Notes under the pieces: generated by a model
Told to the model about the DNA's origin: nothing
Seen by the model: the letters and a program-made list of their open reading frames with translations, nothing else
The model's database searches: none
DNA from: Bifidobacterium breve
GTDB lineage: Bacteria; Actinomycetota; Acidimicrobiia; IMCC26256; PALSA-555
DNA: 23,125 nt
Reading direction: 5' to 3'
Assembly (NCBI GenBank): GCA_945889545.1
Contig: CAMDCC010000012.1
Location: forward strand, 1 to 23,125
Made by a program: the position numbers and the translations under genes
Part shown: positions 1 to 10,188 of the stretch, piece by piece
Layout of the letters: the number at the start of each line of letters is the position of its first letter
How positions within the stretch are numbered: the stretch's first letter is position 1

Positions 1-1018
1 CGCTTCCGCGGAAGCGCGCTTCAAGGACATCTCAGCTGCGAACGACGTGCTGGGCGATCCGGAGAAGCGCAAGGAGTACGACGAGGTGCGCGCGATGGTC
101 GCGAGCGGTCGGGGCCCGGGCATGGGTGGGCCGGGTGGGTTCGGTCCGAGCGGCCGCGGTTTCGAAGGCGCCACGTTCGACTTCGGTGAGGGCGGCGGCC
201 TCGGCGACTTGTTTGGAGGCCTGTTTGGCAACTCCGGCGGGCGTCAGCGGGGCGGCCGGCAAGGCAACGCGCCGCAACGGGGCCAGGATCTCGAAACCGA
301 CCTCAAACTCGATTTCCTCGATGCAGTACACGGGGTCGAGACGACGGTGGGGCTCACGTCGGATGCGGCGTGTTCAAAATGCAGCGGCAGCGGCTCGGAG
401 CCCGGCACGCGGCCCGAGGTCTGCCCCACCTGTCACGGCAGCGGATCAGTCGCGGTTGACCAGGGTCCGTTCTCGTTCTCGCAGGTCTGCTCCATCTGTG
501 GTGGGCGCGGTCAGGTGATCACGAGCCCGTGCAAGAAGTGCCATGGGTCGGGTGTCGAGCGCAGGCGTCGCAACGTGAAGGTGCGTATCCCCGCGGGAGT
601 TCGTGACGGGCAGCGCATCCGCGTGAACGGTCGCGGTAGCGCCGGACGCAACCGCGGGCCGTCGGGCGACCTCTACGTGATTGTGCATGTGAGCAAGCAC
701 CCACTCTTCGGACGCAAGGGAGCCAAGGACCTCACACTCGCCGTCCCGGTCACGTTCCCCGAGGCCGCGCTCGGCATGCAGGTGAAGGTCCCGACGCTCG
801 ACGAGCCAGTCACGGTGAAGGTGCCGCCCGGCACGGCCAGCGGCACAACGGTGCGTGTGCGCGGTCGAGGCATCAGGCCGGCCAAAGGCGACGCGGGGGA
901 CCTCCTCGTCACGTTCGAGGTCGTGGTGCCCAAGAAGCTCACGGCTGACCAGCGCGTCGCGGCGGAAGCCCTCGCGGAGAAGCTCGACGACAACCCACGC
1001 GCGCACCTGGGGGTGTGA
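1..1018 (+). CDS. dnaJ: Chaperone protein DnaJ, 5'-truncated by the window edge
   Basis: Hsp40 co-chaperone that delivers unfolded clients to DnaK and stimulates its ATPase in the cytoplasm. The frame is open from base 2, so the gene starts outside the window and the HPD motif is not visible. What is seen is the end of the J domain (FKDISAANDVLGDPEKRKEY), a Gly/Phe-rich linker at about bases 110-240, then four zinc-finger CxxCxGxG repeats (CSKCSGSG, CPTCHGSG, CSICGGRG, CKKCHGSG), and the C-terminal substrate-binding domains ending at TGA 1016-1018. All eight zinc cysteines are present, so this is a class A DnaJ. hspR follows at once, as in the actinobacterial dnaK-grpE-dnaJ-hspR operon. dnaK and grpE are presumably upstream, outside the window. 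Identity is close to certain; only the 5' end is missing. Confidence 0.97.
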   Translation, partial: ASAEARFKDISAANDVLGDPEKRKEYDEVRAMVASGRGPGMGGPGGFGPSGRGFEGATFDFGEGGGLGDLFGGLFGNSGGRQRGGRQGNAPQRGQDLETDLKLDFLDAVHGVETTVGLTSDAACSKCSGSGSEPGTRPEVCPTCHGSGSVAVDQGPFSFSQVCSICGGRGQVITSPCKKCHGSGVERRRRNVKVRIPAGVRDGQRIRVNGRGSAGRNRGPSGDLYVIVHVSKHPLFGRKGAKDLTLAVPVTFPEAALGMQVKVPTLDEPVTVKVPPGTASGTTVRVRGRGIRPAKGDAGDLLVTFEVVVPKKLTADQRVAAEALAEKLDDNPRAHLGV

Positions 1019-1020
1019 CG

Positions 1021-1362
1021 ATGACCAACGTTCCGAACGATCGCAGCCAGCAAGAGCGGGCGCTCTACATCATTTCCGTCGCCGCCGAGCTGGCCGGTGT
1101 GCACGCGCAGACGTTGCGCATCTACGAACGTAAGGGGCTCATCGAGCCAGCCCGAACGCAGGGCGGCAGTCGGCGCTACTCGGAACGCGACATCCAGCTC
1201 CTACAGCGGATCCAGGAGCTCACCAACGAGGGTGTCGGCTTGATGGGAGTGCGCAGGATCCTCGAGCTCGAAGACGACCTGGCGACGGCATTGGCGCACA
1301 TTCGAGACCTCGAGTTGGCGCTCGAGCGGGCGCGCGCTGCCGCCCGCGGAGCCGTCAGCTAG
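1021..1362 (+). CDS. hspR: HspR, MerR-family heat-shock repressor
   Basis: A 113-residue MerR-type regulator. In actinobacteria HspR represses the dnaK operon and clpB, with DnaK as co-repressor. The winged-helix part is clear: YIISVAAELAGVHAQTLRIY, then ERKGLIEPART and GGSRRYSERDI, followed by a helical tail rich in Leu, Glu and Arg (about residues 75-110). I chose ATG 1021, with GGGGGTG at 1009-1015 as Shine-Dalgarno. GTG 1015, overlapping the dnaJ stop, would add two residues and is also possible. It is translationally near-coupled to dnaJ. A matching operator-like repeat lies before clpB at 2361-2385, which supports the assignment. Its last 8 bases overlap the end of the convergent DUF2510 gene. 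Confidence 0.93.
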   Translation: MTNVPNDRSQQERALYIISVAAELAGVHAQTLRIYERKGLIEPARTQGGSRRYSERDIQLLQRIQELTNEGVGLMGVRRILELEDDLATALAHIRDLELALERARAAARGAVS

Positions 1363-2290
1363 AAGTGATCGACGCGAGGAACTCGGCGAGCTCCTTGTCC
1401 GTGGCTTGCGTGCGGGGCTCCCGAACGGTGATCCCGACGAGCAGCGGTCGACCGCTCGCAGTGCGGCCCGTGTACTGCACCACTCGAACCTCTGGTTTCG
1501 TGGTGGTGTCGACGAATTCCACTCGGAACGCGGGAGCGGCGGCAAGGCGCGCCTCTGTGGCCGAGACGAGTCGGAAGTTGACGAGGTCCCTGGCGATGAG
1601 GTCGGTCGAGGTCGAGACCACGAGGTCCTCGAGCCGGATCGAGGCCTGGCCGTCGCTCGTGCCGGCCACGACCGACACGGTGTTCTGTTCGGCGGTCGGT
1701 ACCGACGAAGAACCGACGATGAAGTTGATCCCCTCACCAGGAGCGCGCTTTCCGACGTGCCACGCCTCGGGGTACCTCAGCGCGAAGTCGGCATCGTCGT
1801 CGCGGTACGTGATGTGCTCGGCGACCGTCGGACGCTCGTCGCTCCCCAACATCGCAGTGCCGACACCGGCGCCCGCAGCGATCACGAGCACGGCCGCGGC
1901 GAGCGAGGCCCAGGCGCGCCGGTTGCGGCGCGGGTGGGCCCGACTCGGGTCCTCCGCGTTGGTGGGCGCGACCTCCACATCGACAGGTACCGACACATCG
2001 ACAGGTACCGAAATCGCATGCTCCGCGGAAAGTGGCGTGGGAAGGGGCTGCGTTGGCGGTTCGATCGAGATATCGACGGTCGGCACGGGCGGCGCCACCA
2101 TCTGCGGCGCTGGTGGTGCGAGGTCGGCGATCGAGGCATGCCAGGAGATGGCATCAGAGCCGGCTTCCAACTTGGCGATCCGGGCGGCCCATGCGGTGCC
2201 GTCCCACCAGCGCAGGCGCGCCGGATCGAGCGGGTCCGGATGCCAACCCGGACCGACAATCTCCTTGGTGTTCGCGGCCTCCCAGTGCAC
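1355..2290 (-). CDS. DUF2510-domain membrane-anchored protein of unknown function
   Basis: 311 residues from GTG 2290. Residues about 14-35 form a DUF2510 motif (GWHPDPLDPARLRWWDGTAW), a short Trp-rich cytoplasmic module common in actinobacterial membrane proteins. A Pro/Val-rich linker follows (about 55-120), then a basic stretch (HPRRNRR), one transmembrane helix at about 127-148, and an extracytoplasmic domain of about 160 residues. That domain begins with ITYRDDDADFALRYPEAW, resembling lipoprotein LpqN/PsbP-like folds. Function is unknown; a secreted-side sensor or binding domain is a guess. Its stop lies inside hspR, giving an 8-nt convergent overlap. The start is uncertain: no good Shine-Dalgarno is visible before GTG 2290. 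The linker contains a recent-looking 18-bp tandem duplication. Confidence 0.85.
   Translation of the reverse strand: MHWEAANTKEIVGPGWHPDPLDPARLRWWDGTAWAARIAKLEAGSDAISWHASIADLAPPAPQMVAPPVPTVDISIEPPTQPLPTPLSAEHAISVPVDVSVPVDVEVAPTNAEDPSRAHPRRNRRAWASLAAAVLVIAAGAGVGTAMLGSDERPTVAEHITYRDDDADFALRYPEAWHVGKRAPGEGINFIVGSSSVPTAEQNTVSVVAGTSDGQASIRLEDLVVSTSTDLIARDLVNFRLVSATEARLAAAPAFRVEFVDTTTKPEVRVVQYTGRTASGRPLLVGITVREPRTQATDKELAEFLASITSS
1977..2012 (-). repeat. 18-bp tandem duplication in the DUF2510 gene linker
   Basis: Two adjacent 18-bp units (1977-1994 and 1995-2012) differ at one base. On the minus strand they encode a doubled VPVDV(S/E) hexapeptide in the linker just before the transmembrane helix. 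The in-frame unit suggests slippage tolerated in a disordered region. Confidence 0.85.
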
Positions 2291-2360
2291 GATCCATCGA
2301 GGATGGCACAGGGGTCACCGCACTTCGGGGCATAGAAATCGGGGCGGGCCCGGAATGCCA

Positions 2361-2385
2361 AAGTTGATGGCAGCGTTATCAACTT
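2361..2385. promoter_or_regulatory. HAIR-like operator (HspR binding site) upstream of clpB
   Basis: A perfect 8-bp inverted repeat, AAGTTGAT-N9-ATCAACTT. The known HAIR consensus is CTTGAGT-N7-ACTCAAG. The invariant-looking core TTGA-N11-TCAA is kept here with exactly the same spacing (TTGA 2364-2367, TCAA 2379-2382). It lies 42 bp before the clpB ATG, where a repressor would block transcription. hspR lies about 1 kb upstream in this window. The outer bases differ from consensus, so binding is inferred. Confidence 0.8.
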
Positions 2386-2427
2386 CACGAACCGACCAGA
2401 CCCGAACCGACCAGAGGTGCACCGCGC

Positions 2428-5073
<2,646 letters not shown>

Positions 5074-5469
5074 TCAAGCTCCCGGCGACGAGACAGTCAG
5101 GCCGTTGGCCTCGGCCGCCTCGATTGTTCGGCGGTCGTACGAGAAAAAGACGACGTCGGGTGACTCAAGCGCGAGTGCGGTCGCAACGTGGATCGCGTCG
5201 AGGGAGCGGAGTGTGCGTGGCTCGATCTGCGCGGCCCGTTCCAGCACCGGTCGATCGACGGGCACCATCTCGATGCCCAACAAGGCCGCGCGCGCGCGTG
5301 CGCCCGCTGATTCACCCTCGCGCAAGGCAGCTCGCGAGACCTCGGTCACCGCGAGCTCACTCGTCACGAGCCGGTCGACACCATGGATGGACTCTCGCAG
5401 CGCCATCGACTCGGGTTCGGAAAGCGCCATCTTCACGAGGGCTGACGACTCGGCGTATGCGATCCTCAC
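5074..5469 (-). CDS. vapC: PIN-domain toxin, VapC family
   Basis: 131 residues, typical VapC size. PIN-domain toxins are Mg-dependent ribonucleases that often cut tRNA or rRNA. The acidic active-site pattern is visible: E7 in YAESSALVK, E43 in VTEVSRA, D91 in SLDAIHVATA and D112 in FSYDRRT. The first position is usually Asp; Glu here is a variant I recall from some VapC subgroups, so activity is plausible but not shown. The start overlaps the antitoxin gene by 4 nt (ATGA), giving translational coupling as in most vapBC pairs. The stop codon abuts the clpB stop back-to-back in the palindrome TGATCA (5071-5076). The target RNA cannot be deduced. Confidence 0.9.
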   Translation of the reverse strand: MRIAYAESSALVKMALSEPESMALRESIHGVDRLVTSELAVTEVSRAALREGESAGARARAALLGIEMVPVDRPVLERAAQIEPRTLRSLDAIHVATALALESPDVVFFSYDRRTIEAAEANGLTVSSPGA

Positions 5470-5738
5470 TCCTTGCCTTCCCGATCCTCCATCAATGCTT
5501 TCGTCCCTGCGTATGACGGCGGACCGGGCGGCAGCGGGATGTCCTTGAACGAGCCCACCGCGGGCTTCAGGCGACCTTGCGCCCGCAAACGCTCGAGTGG
5601 GTCATCGATTGCGACGGGCGGTCGCAAGATGGCGACCGGGTGACCGTGCTCCGTCACCTCGAGCGACTCGCCATCCTTGACCCGTTGCACGTACACGCTG
5701 AGGTTCTGTCGCAGCTCGCGGATGCCGACCCGATCCAT
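5466..5738 (-). CDS. vapB: Antitoxin of the VapB / Phd-YefM type
   Basis: 90 residues from ATG 5738. The N-terminal half is a Phd/YefM-like DNA-binding domain (VGIRELRQNLSVYVQRVKDG, then LEVTEHGHPVAIL). The C-terminal part (DPLERLRAQGRLKPAVG to LPPGPPSYAG) is the type of flexible tail that wraps the PIN toxin. An ATG at 5747 would add MCY, but it lies inside the probable promoter: a -10 box TACCGT (5751-5746) sits exactly 7 nt before ATG 5738, which fits a leaderless mRNA. The antitoxin should neutralise VapC and autoregulate the operon through the repeats next to its start. Confidence 0.9.
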   Translation of the reverse strand: MDRVGIRELRQNLSVYVQRVKDGESLEVTEHGHPVAILRPPVAIDDPLERLRAQGRLKPAVGSFKDIPLPPGPPSYAGTKALMEDREGKE

Positions 5739-5756
5739 GTAGCACACGGTAGCACA
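5739..5756 (-). promoter_or_regulatory. vapBC promoter with tandem 8-bp repeats
   Basis: On the minus strand TGTGCTAC occurs twice, separated by CG, so the repeats have a 10-bp period (one helical turn). The pair ends directly at ATG 5738 and contains the -10 box TACCGT (5751-5746). This is a likely autoregulatory operator for the antitoxin; binding is inferred. Confidence 0.65.
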
Positions 5757-5769
5757 ATTGGCTTTGGCC

Positions 5770-6294
5770 TCAGACGGGCGTTGAGGTCTTTGTTATCTCG
5801 ATCTTGACGGTGTCGCTTTCGGGAACCCCGTGTCTCGGTGGTCGGGCGTACACCTCGAGGTGCAACTGCGAGCCGAGCGGTGCGTCTTTCATGGCGCGAA
5901 CGACGATGTGGAGGTCGCGCGAGGAGCCCGGCTTGAGTCCGTAGACCCGTGCCGAAAATCGGCGCTCCGAGAAGGGGCTCTGCAACTCCGAATTTCCCAG
6001 TCGGTACCGGATTCGGAAATCGTCCGCGGGTCCGGATACGACGGTGCCGATGAGCCCGTAATCCTCGACGTGGTCGCCGTCGTTCTGGATGCGGATCGTG
6101 AGCTCGACGCGCGTGTCGACGATCACGTTTCGCTGCTGGCCGGCACCGTTGCCATAGATGTCGTCGCCAGTGAATGTGTTGCCGTCTCGTCCGACGAGGA
6201 TCAGGTCGGGTTGGGCTCCAGATTGGCCGGTTGCGGCCGCAGGTGAGATCGCCAGCGTCAGCGCGACCGCGAGGAGGAGTGCGCCCCGCGACAC
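5770..6294 (-). CDS. Secreted protein of unknown function
   Basis: 174 residues from GTG 6294. Residues 1 to about 22 are a signal peptide (short basic start, hydrophobic LLLAVALTLAI, Ala-rich exit). No lipobox Cys is present, so the protein is probably released. The mature part has the alternating pattern of a beta-sandwich (for example VELTIRIQNDGDHVEDYGL, RFSARVYGLKPGSSRDLHIV), like CARDB or Ig-like modules; no catalytic motif is seen. A -10 box TACGCT (6307-6302) ends 7 nt before the GTG, suggesting a leaderless transcript. The gene is divergent from the membrane protein at 6318, with overlapping -10 boxes. The function is unknown. Confidence 0.8.
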   Translation of the reverse strand: MSRGALLLAVALTLAISPAAATGQSGAQPDLILVGRDGNTFTGDDIYGNGAGQQRNVIVDTRVELTIRIQNDGDHVEDYGLIGTVVSGPADDFRIRYRLGNSELQSPFSERRFSARVYGLKPGSSRDLHIVVRAMKDAPLGSQLHLEVYARPPRHGVPESDTVKIEITKTSTPV

Positions 6295-6301
6295 GATTTC
6301 G

Positions 6302-6311
6302 AGCGTAGCCT
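6302..6311. promoter_or_regulatory. Overlapping divergent -10 boxes (bidirectional promoter)
   Basis: On the plus strand TAGCCT (6306-6311) lies 6 nt before ATG 6318. On the minus strand TACGCT (6307-6302) lies 7 nt before GTG 6294. The two boxes share the same TA step at 6306-6307. Only 23 bp separate the two start codons, so both genes would be leaderless and compete for one site. Confidence 0.6.
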
Positions 6312-6317
6312 CCGCGC

Positions 6318-7484
6318 ATGCCCGCGCCGTCCGAGAGTGAGACGCTCGCCGCGACCGAGCGCTGGTTCACCGCGCGCGGACTTCCCCACTTCATCTTTCG
6401 GTACAGCGCATCGCGCGACGTGTGGACGCGCGCCGTGCCGTTGCTCACGCTGGTTGCGCTTGGCGAGGTTGCCGCAAACGCGCCGAGCGACGACTTCCCG
6501 GTATGGGGGAGCGTGCTGGCGTGCCTTGTGGCGTTCTTCGCGGTCCTTGCCGTGTGGGTGACCGCAAACATCCTGCGGCATCGCCCGCCCCTCTCGCGAC
6601 CCGACGATGTCGGACCGGTCGAGATCGCGCTGTTCGTGATCGTGCCTGCGCTCGTGCCGATCGTGGCGAGCAACCAATGGCGTTCCGGGCTCATCACCGG
6701 TGGAGCGAACGTGCTGCTCCTCGCGCTGATCTACGTCGGCACGAGCTACGGCGTCGTACCCATGACCCGTTGGGTGGTGGGCCACGGCACGCGCCAGATC
6801 CTCTCGGTCTCGGCGTTGCTGGTGCGTGCCCTCCCGCTCTTGCTGCTCGTGGTGATCATCGTCTTCTACACAGCCGAGCCGTATCAGTTTGCGCATGCGC
6901 TTCCCTGGCCGCTTCTCGTTCTCGCACTGCTTCTCTTTGCGCTGGTGGGCATCGCATTTGCGATCGTCCGCGTGCCTCGGCAAGTCGGTGAGCTGTCCGA
7001 GCACGAGACGTGGCGGCTGCTGCGCACTCGGGCGAACGCCACGCCCGCGGCGCATCTCCGCGCGAGCAAGCCGCCCGAGGTCCCAACGTTGTCTCGCAAG
7101 GAATGGGTCAACGTCGGGCTTGTGGTGCTGGCCAGCGAGGCCATCCTCGTGGTGCTCGTCGGTCTGGCCATGTTCGGCTTCCTCGTGGTGCTCGGGATGC
7201 TTACGGTCCCGGCCGACCTCGCAACGGCGTGGGCTACCGCCCCAATCGACAAGCTCGTCTCGTTCCGCCTCTTCGGTGCGGATCTCGCGATCAGCAGCGA
7301 GCTGCTCAAGACCTCCGCGTTCCTTGCGGGCTTTACGTCCCTCCAGTTCACGGTCTCGCTGCTGAGCGACGGCACGTACCAAGAGGAGTTCCTCCACGAC
7401 CTCCGGGAGGAGCTGCGCGACGCGCTCGCCGCTCGCGCCGTCTACCTGACCGTGAAGATCCGCCAGGTGCACGCGAAGTCATGA
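6318..7484 (+). CDS. Polytopic integral membrane protein of unknown function
   Basis: 388 residues with roughly 7-9 hydrophobic segments, for example VWGSVLACLVAFFAVLAVWV, LPLLLLVVIIVFYTA, PLLVLALLLFALVGIAFAI and LVVLVGLAMFGFLVVLGML. A soluble loop of about 60 residues (VRVPRQVGELSEHETWRLLR onwards) splits the membrane part. The C-terminus (YQEEFLHDLREELRDALAAR) is charged and probably cytoplasmic. I recognise no transporter or enzyme signature. The N-terminus (ATERWFTARGLPHFI) is soluble. ATG 6318 is supported by the -10 box TAGCCT six nt upstream. It could act with the divergent secreted protein, but only proximity suggests this. Confidence 0.82.
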   Translation: MPAPSESETLAATERWFTARGLPHFIFRYSASRDVWTRAVPLLTLVALGEVAANAPSDDFPVWGSVLACLVAFFAVLAVWVTANILRHRPPLSRPDDVGPVEIALFVIVPALVPIVASNQWRSGLITGGANVLLLALIYVGTSYGVVPMTRWVVGHGTRQILSVSALLVRALPLLLLVVIIVFYTAEPYQFAHALPWPLLVLALLLFALVGIAFAIVRVPRQVGELSEHETWRLLRTRANATPAAHLRASKPPEVPTLSRKEWVNVGLVVLASEAILVVLVGLAMFGFLVVLGMLTVPADLATAWATAPIDKLVSFRLFGADLAISSELLKTSAFLAGFTSLQFTVSLLSDGTYQEEFLHDLREELRDALAARAVYLTVKIRQVHAKS

Positions 7485-7581
7485 GAGAAACCAAGGACGC
7501 CAACGTGCCCCGGTCCGACTACCCTGCCTCTAACGTGACTGCAGTCGCGTGTCTCGAGACCATCGTGAACCGGAGGCCCAC

Positions 7582-8874
7582 GTGCCCGGCACGGTGATCG
7601 TCGGAACCCAATGGGGCGACGAAGGTAAGGGTCGTTTCACCGACTACTTCGCCAAGGAGTCGACGCTCGTCGTTCGCTACCAGGGCGGCCACAACGCCGG
7701 GCACACGATCGTCGTCGAGGGCGAAGTGTTCGCGCTCCAGCTCGTACCGAGCGGTGTGCTGTACCCCTCCGTCACCCCGATCATCGGCAACGGTGTGGTC
7801 GTTGATCCCGCGGTGCTGATCGCTGAGCTCGACATGCTCGAGGGCAAAGGTGTCAACACGAGCAAGCTCGTGGTGTCGGGCAACGCGCACTTGATCATGC
7901 CGTACCACCAAGAGCTCGATCGCGTGACCGAGCGTTACCTCGGGAAGAACAAGCTCGGCACCACCAAGCGTGGCATCGGACCGGCATACGCCGACAAAGC
8001 GTTACGCGTCGGTCTGCGCGTGCAGGACCTGCTCGACCCGAAGATCTTCCGCGAGAAGCTCGACCTTGCGTTGCGTGAGAAGAACGGCGTGCTCGCCAAG
8101 GTCTACAACCGCCTCCCGCTCGATGGTGACGAGATCGCCAAGCAGTACCTCGCCATGGTGCCGCGGCTCGAACCGATGATCGCCGACACCGTGCACATGG
8201 TGCACGACGCGCTCGACGCCGGGCAGCAGGTGCTCTTCGAGGGCGCGCAAGCCACGTATCTCGATCTTGATCACGGCACGTATCCGTTCGTGACGTCGTC
8301 GAACCCGATAGCAGGCGGTGTGTGCACGGGTGCAGGCGTGGGGCCGCGTGCCATCGACCGCGTGGTGGGCGTCTCCAAGGCGTACACCACACGAGTCGGC
8401 GCAGGACCGTTCCCGACCGAGCTGTTCAAAGGCGACGAGGTTGGCGAGCTCTTAGTGGACCGGGGGCACGAGTTCGGCACGAACACCGGGCGACGCCGGC
8501 GTCCGGGATGGCTCGACGGGGTGATGTTGCGCCACGCAGTCCGACTCAACAGCTGTAGTGAGATTGCGATCACGAAGCTCGATGTGATGGCTCCGTTGGC
8601 CGAGCTGAAGGTATGCGTGGCCTACGAAGGTGACGACGGCACGCGTTACGACCACGTGCCGTATCACCAATCGATCCTGCACAAGGTGCGACCGATCTAC
8701 GAGACGTTGCCGGGCTGGCAAAGTGAGATCACCGACGCTGAGCACCTCGAAGACCTGCCCGCCGCAGCACGCGACTACGTGCGCTTCGTCGAGCAGCTCG
8801 CGGGCGTGCCGGTGACGTTCGTGTCCGTCGGCCCCGGTCGCGAGCAGACGGTCGTTCTTCCCCAAGCAGCTTGA
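7582..8874 (+). CDS. purA: Adenylosuccinate synthetase
   Basis: 430 residues. Joins IMP and aspartate using GTP to give adenylosuccinate, the first committed step to AMP. Motifs seen: GTQWGDEGKG with the catalytic Asp13, GGHNAGHT with His41 (same numbering as E. coli), TTKRGIGPAYADK, LFEGAQATYLDLDHGTYPFV, and RVGAGPFPTE. The usual GDEGKGK has Arg at its last position. I chose GTG 7582 because GGAGG at 7572-7576 sits 5 nt before it and the protein then begins MPGTVIVG like its homologues; a longer frame starting at 7549 adds a tail without family support. A weak -10 box TAACGT (7531-7536) may drive it. purD starts one base after its stop, so the two form an operon. Confidence 0.98.
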   Translation: MPGTVIVGTQWGDEGKGRFTDYFAKESTLVVRYQGGHNAGHTIVVEGEVFALQLVPSGVLYPSVTPIIGNGVVVDPAVLIAELDMLEGKGVNTSKLVVSGNAHLIMPYHQELDRVTERYLGKNKLGTTKRGIGPAYADKALRVGLRVQDLLDPKIFREKLDLALREKNGVLAKVYNRLPLDGDEIAKQYLAMVPRLEPMIADTVHMVHDALDAGQQVLFEGAQATYLDLDHGTYPFVTSSNPIAGGVCTGAGVGPRAIDRVVGVSKAYTTRVGAGPFPTELFKGDEVGELLVDRGHEFGTNTGRRRRPGWLDGVMLRHAVRLNSCSEIAITKLDVMAPLAELKVCVAYEGDDGTRYDHVPYHQSILHKVRPIYETLPGWQSEITDAEHLEDLPAAARDYVRFVEQLAGVPVTFVSVGPGREQTVVLPQAA

Positions 8875-8875
8875 C

Positions 8876-10168
8876 GTGCGCGTTCTCGTTGTGGGGAGCG
8901 GCGGGCGTGAGCACGCGCTGTGTTGGACGCTTGCGAGGAGCGCGTCGGTCGATGAAGTGATCGCGGCGCCCGGGAACCCGGGCATCGAGGCCGTTGGTAG
9001 GTGCATGCCGGTCGACGTGAAGGATCCAGCCGCGGTCGCTCAACTGGCCGACAATGTCGGCGCCGATCTCGTGCTCGGCGGATCGGAAGAGAGCCTGGTG
9101 CGCGGCTTGGTCGACGCCGTTCAGGCGCGGGGCCGCCACGCCTTCGGCCCCACAGCCGTTGCCGCGCATCTCGAAGGGTCGAAGGCGTGGATGAAGGAGC
9201 TGGTGGCCGAGGCCGGTGTTCCGACGGCACGTCACGCCGCGTTCACCGCGGCTGACGAAGATGGCGCGCTCGAGTTCCTGACCACGCTCGATGGGTTGTA
9301 TGTGGTGAAGACCGACGGCTTGGCCGCCGGCAAGGGAGTGGTCGTCACTGAGTCGCTGGACGAGGCGCGCGACGCGGTGCGCGCCTATCTCTCCGGCTCG
9401 GCGTTTGGAGACGCCGGGCGCACGTTGGTCATCGAAGAGGGGATGCGCGGGCCTGAGCTGTCCTTGCTCGTGGTGTGCAACGGGGATGTGGATGGGGCGG
9501 CGCCCCTCGCCCCGGCCCAGGACTTCAAGCGTATCGGCGACGACGACACCGGCCCCAACACCGGTGGCATGGGTGCGTACTCACCGGTCCCCGTTGCCGG
9601 CGCCGACATCGTGGAGCAGGTGATGGCCGAGGCCGTTCGCCCCACGTTGCGTGCGTTGGCTGCTCGGGGCATCGAGTACCGCGGCATCCTCTACGCGGGC
9701 CTGATGCTGACCGAAGACGGGCCGAAGCTTGTGGAGTACAACGTGCGTTTCGGCGATCCCGAGTGCCAAGTAGTCGTGCCGCGACTCACCACCGATCTCG
9801 GCGAGCTCTGCCTCGCGTCGGCGAGCGGCAAGCCACTCCCCGACGTTCGTTGTGCGACAGATGCGTGGGTGACCGTTGTGCTTGCCAGCGAGAGCTATCC
9901 GGCGTCGCCGCGCACCGGCGACGTGATCGAGGGCATCGATGCTGCGGCCGCGCAACCCGGCGTGTTGGTCTTCCATGCGGGAACTGCTCGCAACGACGAC
10001 GGTCGGCTCGTCACGGCAGGAGGGCGCGTGCTCGACGTGACTGCCTCCGCACCCACGCTGGGTGAGGCGCGCGATCAGGCGTATGACGCTGCCGCAATGA
10101 TCAGTTGGCCGGGGATGCAACTCCGTCGCGACATCGCCGCGGCTGCGGCGGCGCAGGTATCGGCGTGA
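8876..10168 (+). CDS. purD: Phosphoribosylamine-glycine ligase (GARS)
   Basis: 430 residues from GTG 8876. ATP-grasp enzyme that ligates glycine to 5-phosphoribosylamine to form GAR, purine step 2. Motifs seen: GSGGREHALCW at residues 7-17, VVKTDGLAAGKGVVV (ATP-grasp), GPELSLLVVCNGD, DDDTGPNTGGMGAYSP, and LVEYNVRFGDPECQVVVPRL with the Mg-binding Glu/Asn. It follows purA after a single base, implying coupled translation. No separate promoter is visible. The convergent zinc-finger gene ends 20 nt beyond its stop. Confidence 0.98.
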   Translation: MRVLVVGSGGREHALCWTLARSASVDEVIAAPGNPGIEAVGRCMPVDVKDPAAVAQLADNVGADLVLGGSEESLVRGLVDAVQARGRHAFGPTAVAAHLEGSKAWMKELVAEAGVPTARHAAFTAADEDGALEFLTTLDGLYVVKTDGLAAGKGVVVTESLDEARDAVRAYLSGSAFGDAGRTLVIEEGMRGPELSLLVVCNGDVDGAAPLAPAQDFKRIGDDDTGPNTGGMGAYSPVPVAGADIVEQVMAEAVRPTLRALAARGIEYRGILYAGLMLTEDGPKLVEYNVRFGDPECQVVVPRLTTDLGELCLASASGKPLPDVRCATDAWVTVVLASESYPASPRTGDVIEGIDAAAAQPGVLVFHAGTARNDDGRLVTAGGRVLDVTASAPTLGEARDQAYDAAAMISWPGMQLRRDIAAAAAAQVSA

Positions 10169-10188
10169 GCTTGTTGGAGATGAGGGCG

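Noticed and set aside
2364..2369. TTGATG in the clpB operator as a -35 box
   Set aside because: No acceptable -10 box is found 16-19 nt downstream, so I treat the site only as an operator.
6258..7472. Minus-strand open frame of 404 codons opposite the membrane protein gene
   Set aside because: Its composition is His/Arg/Glu/Gln-heavy, as expected from the complement of hydrophobic codons; the plus strand codes for clear membrane helices.
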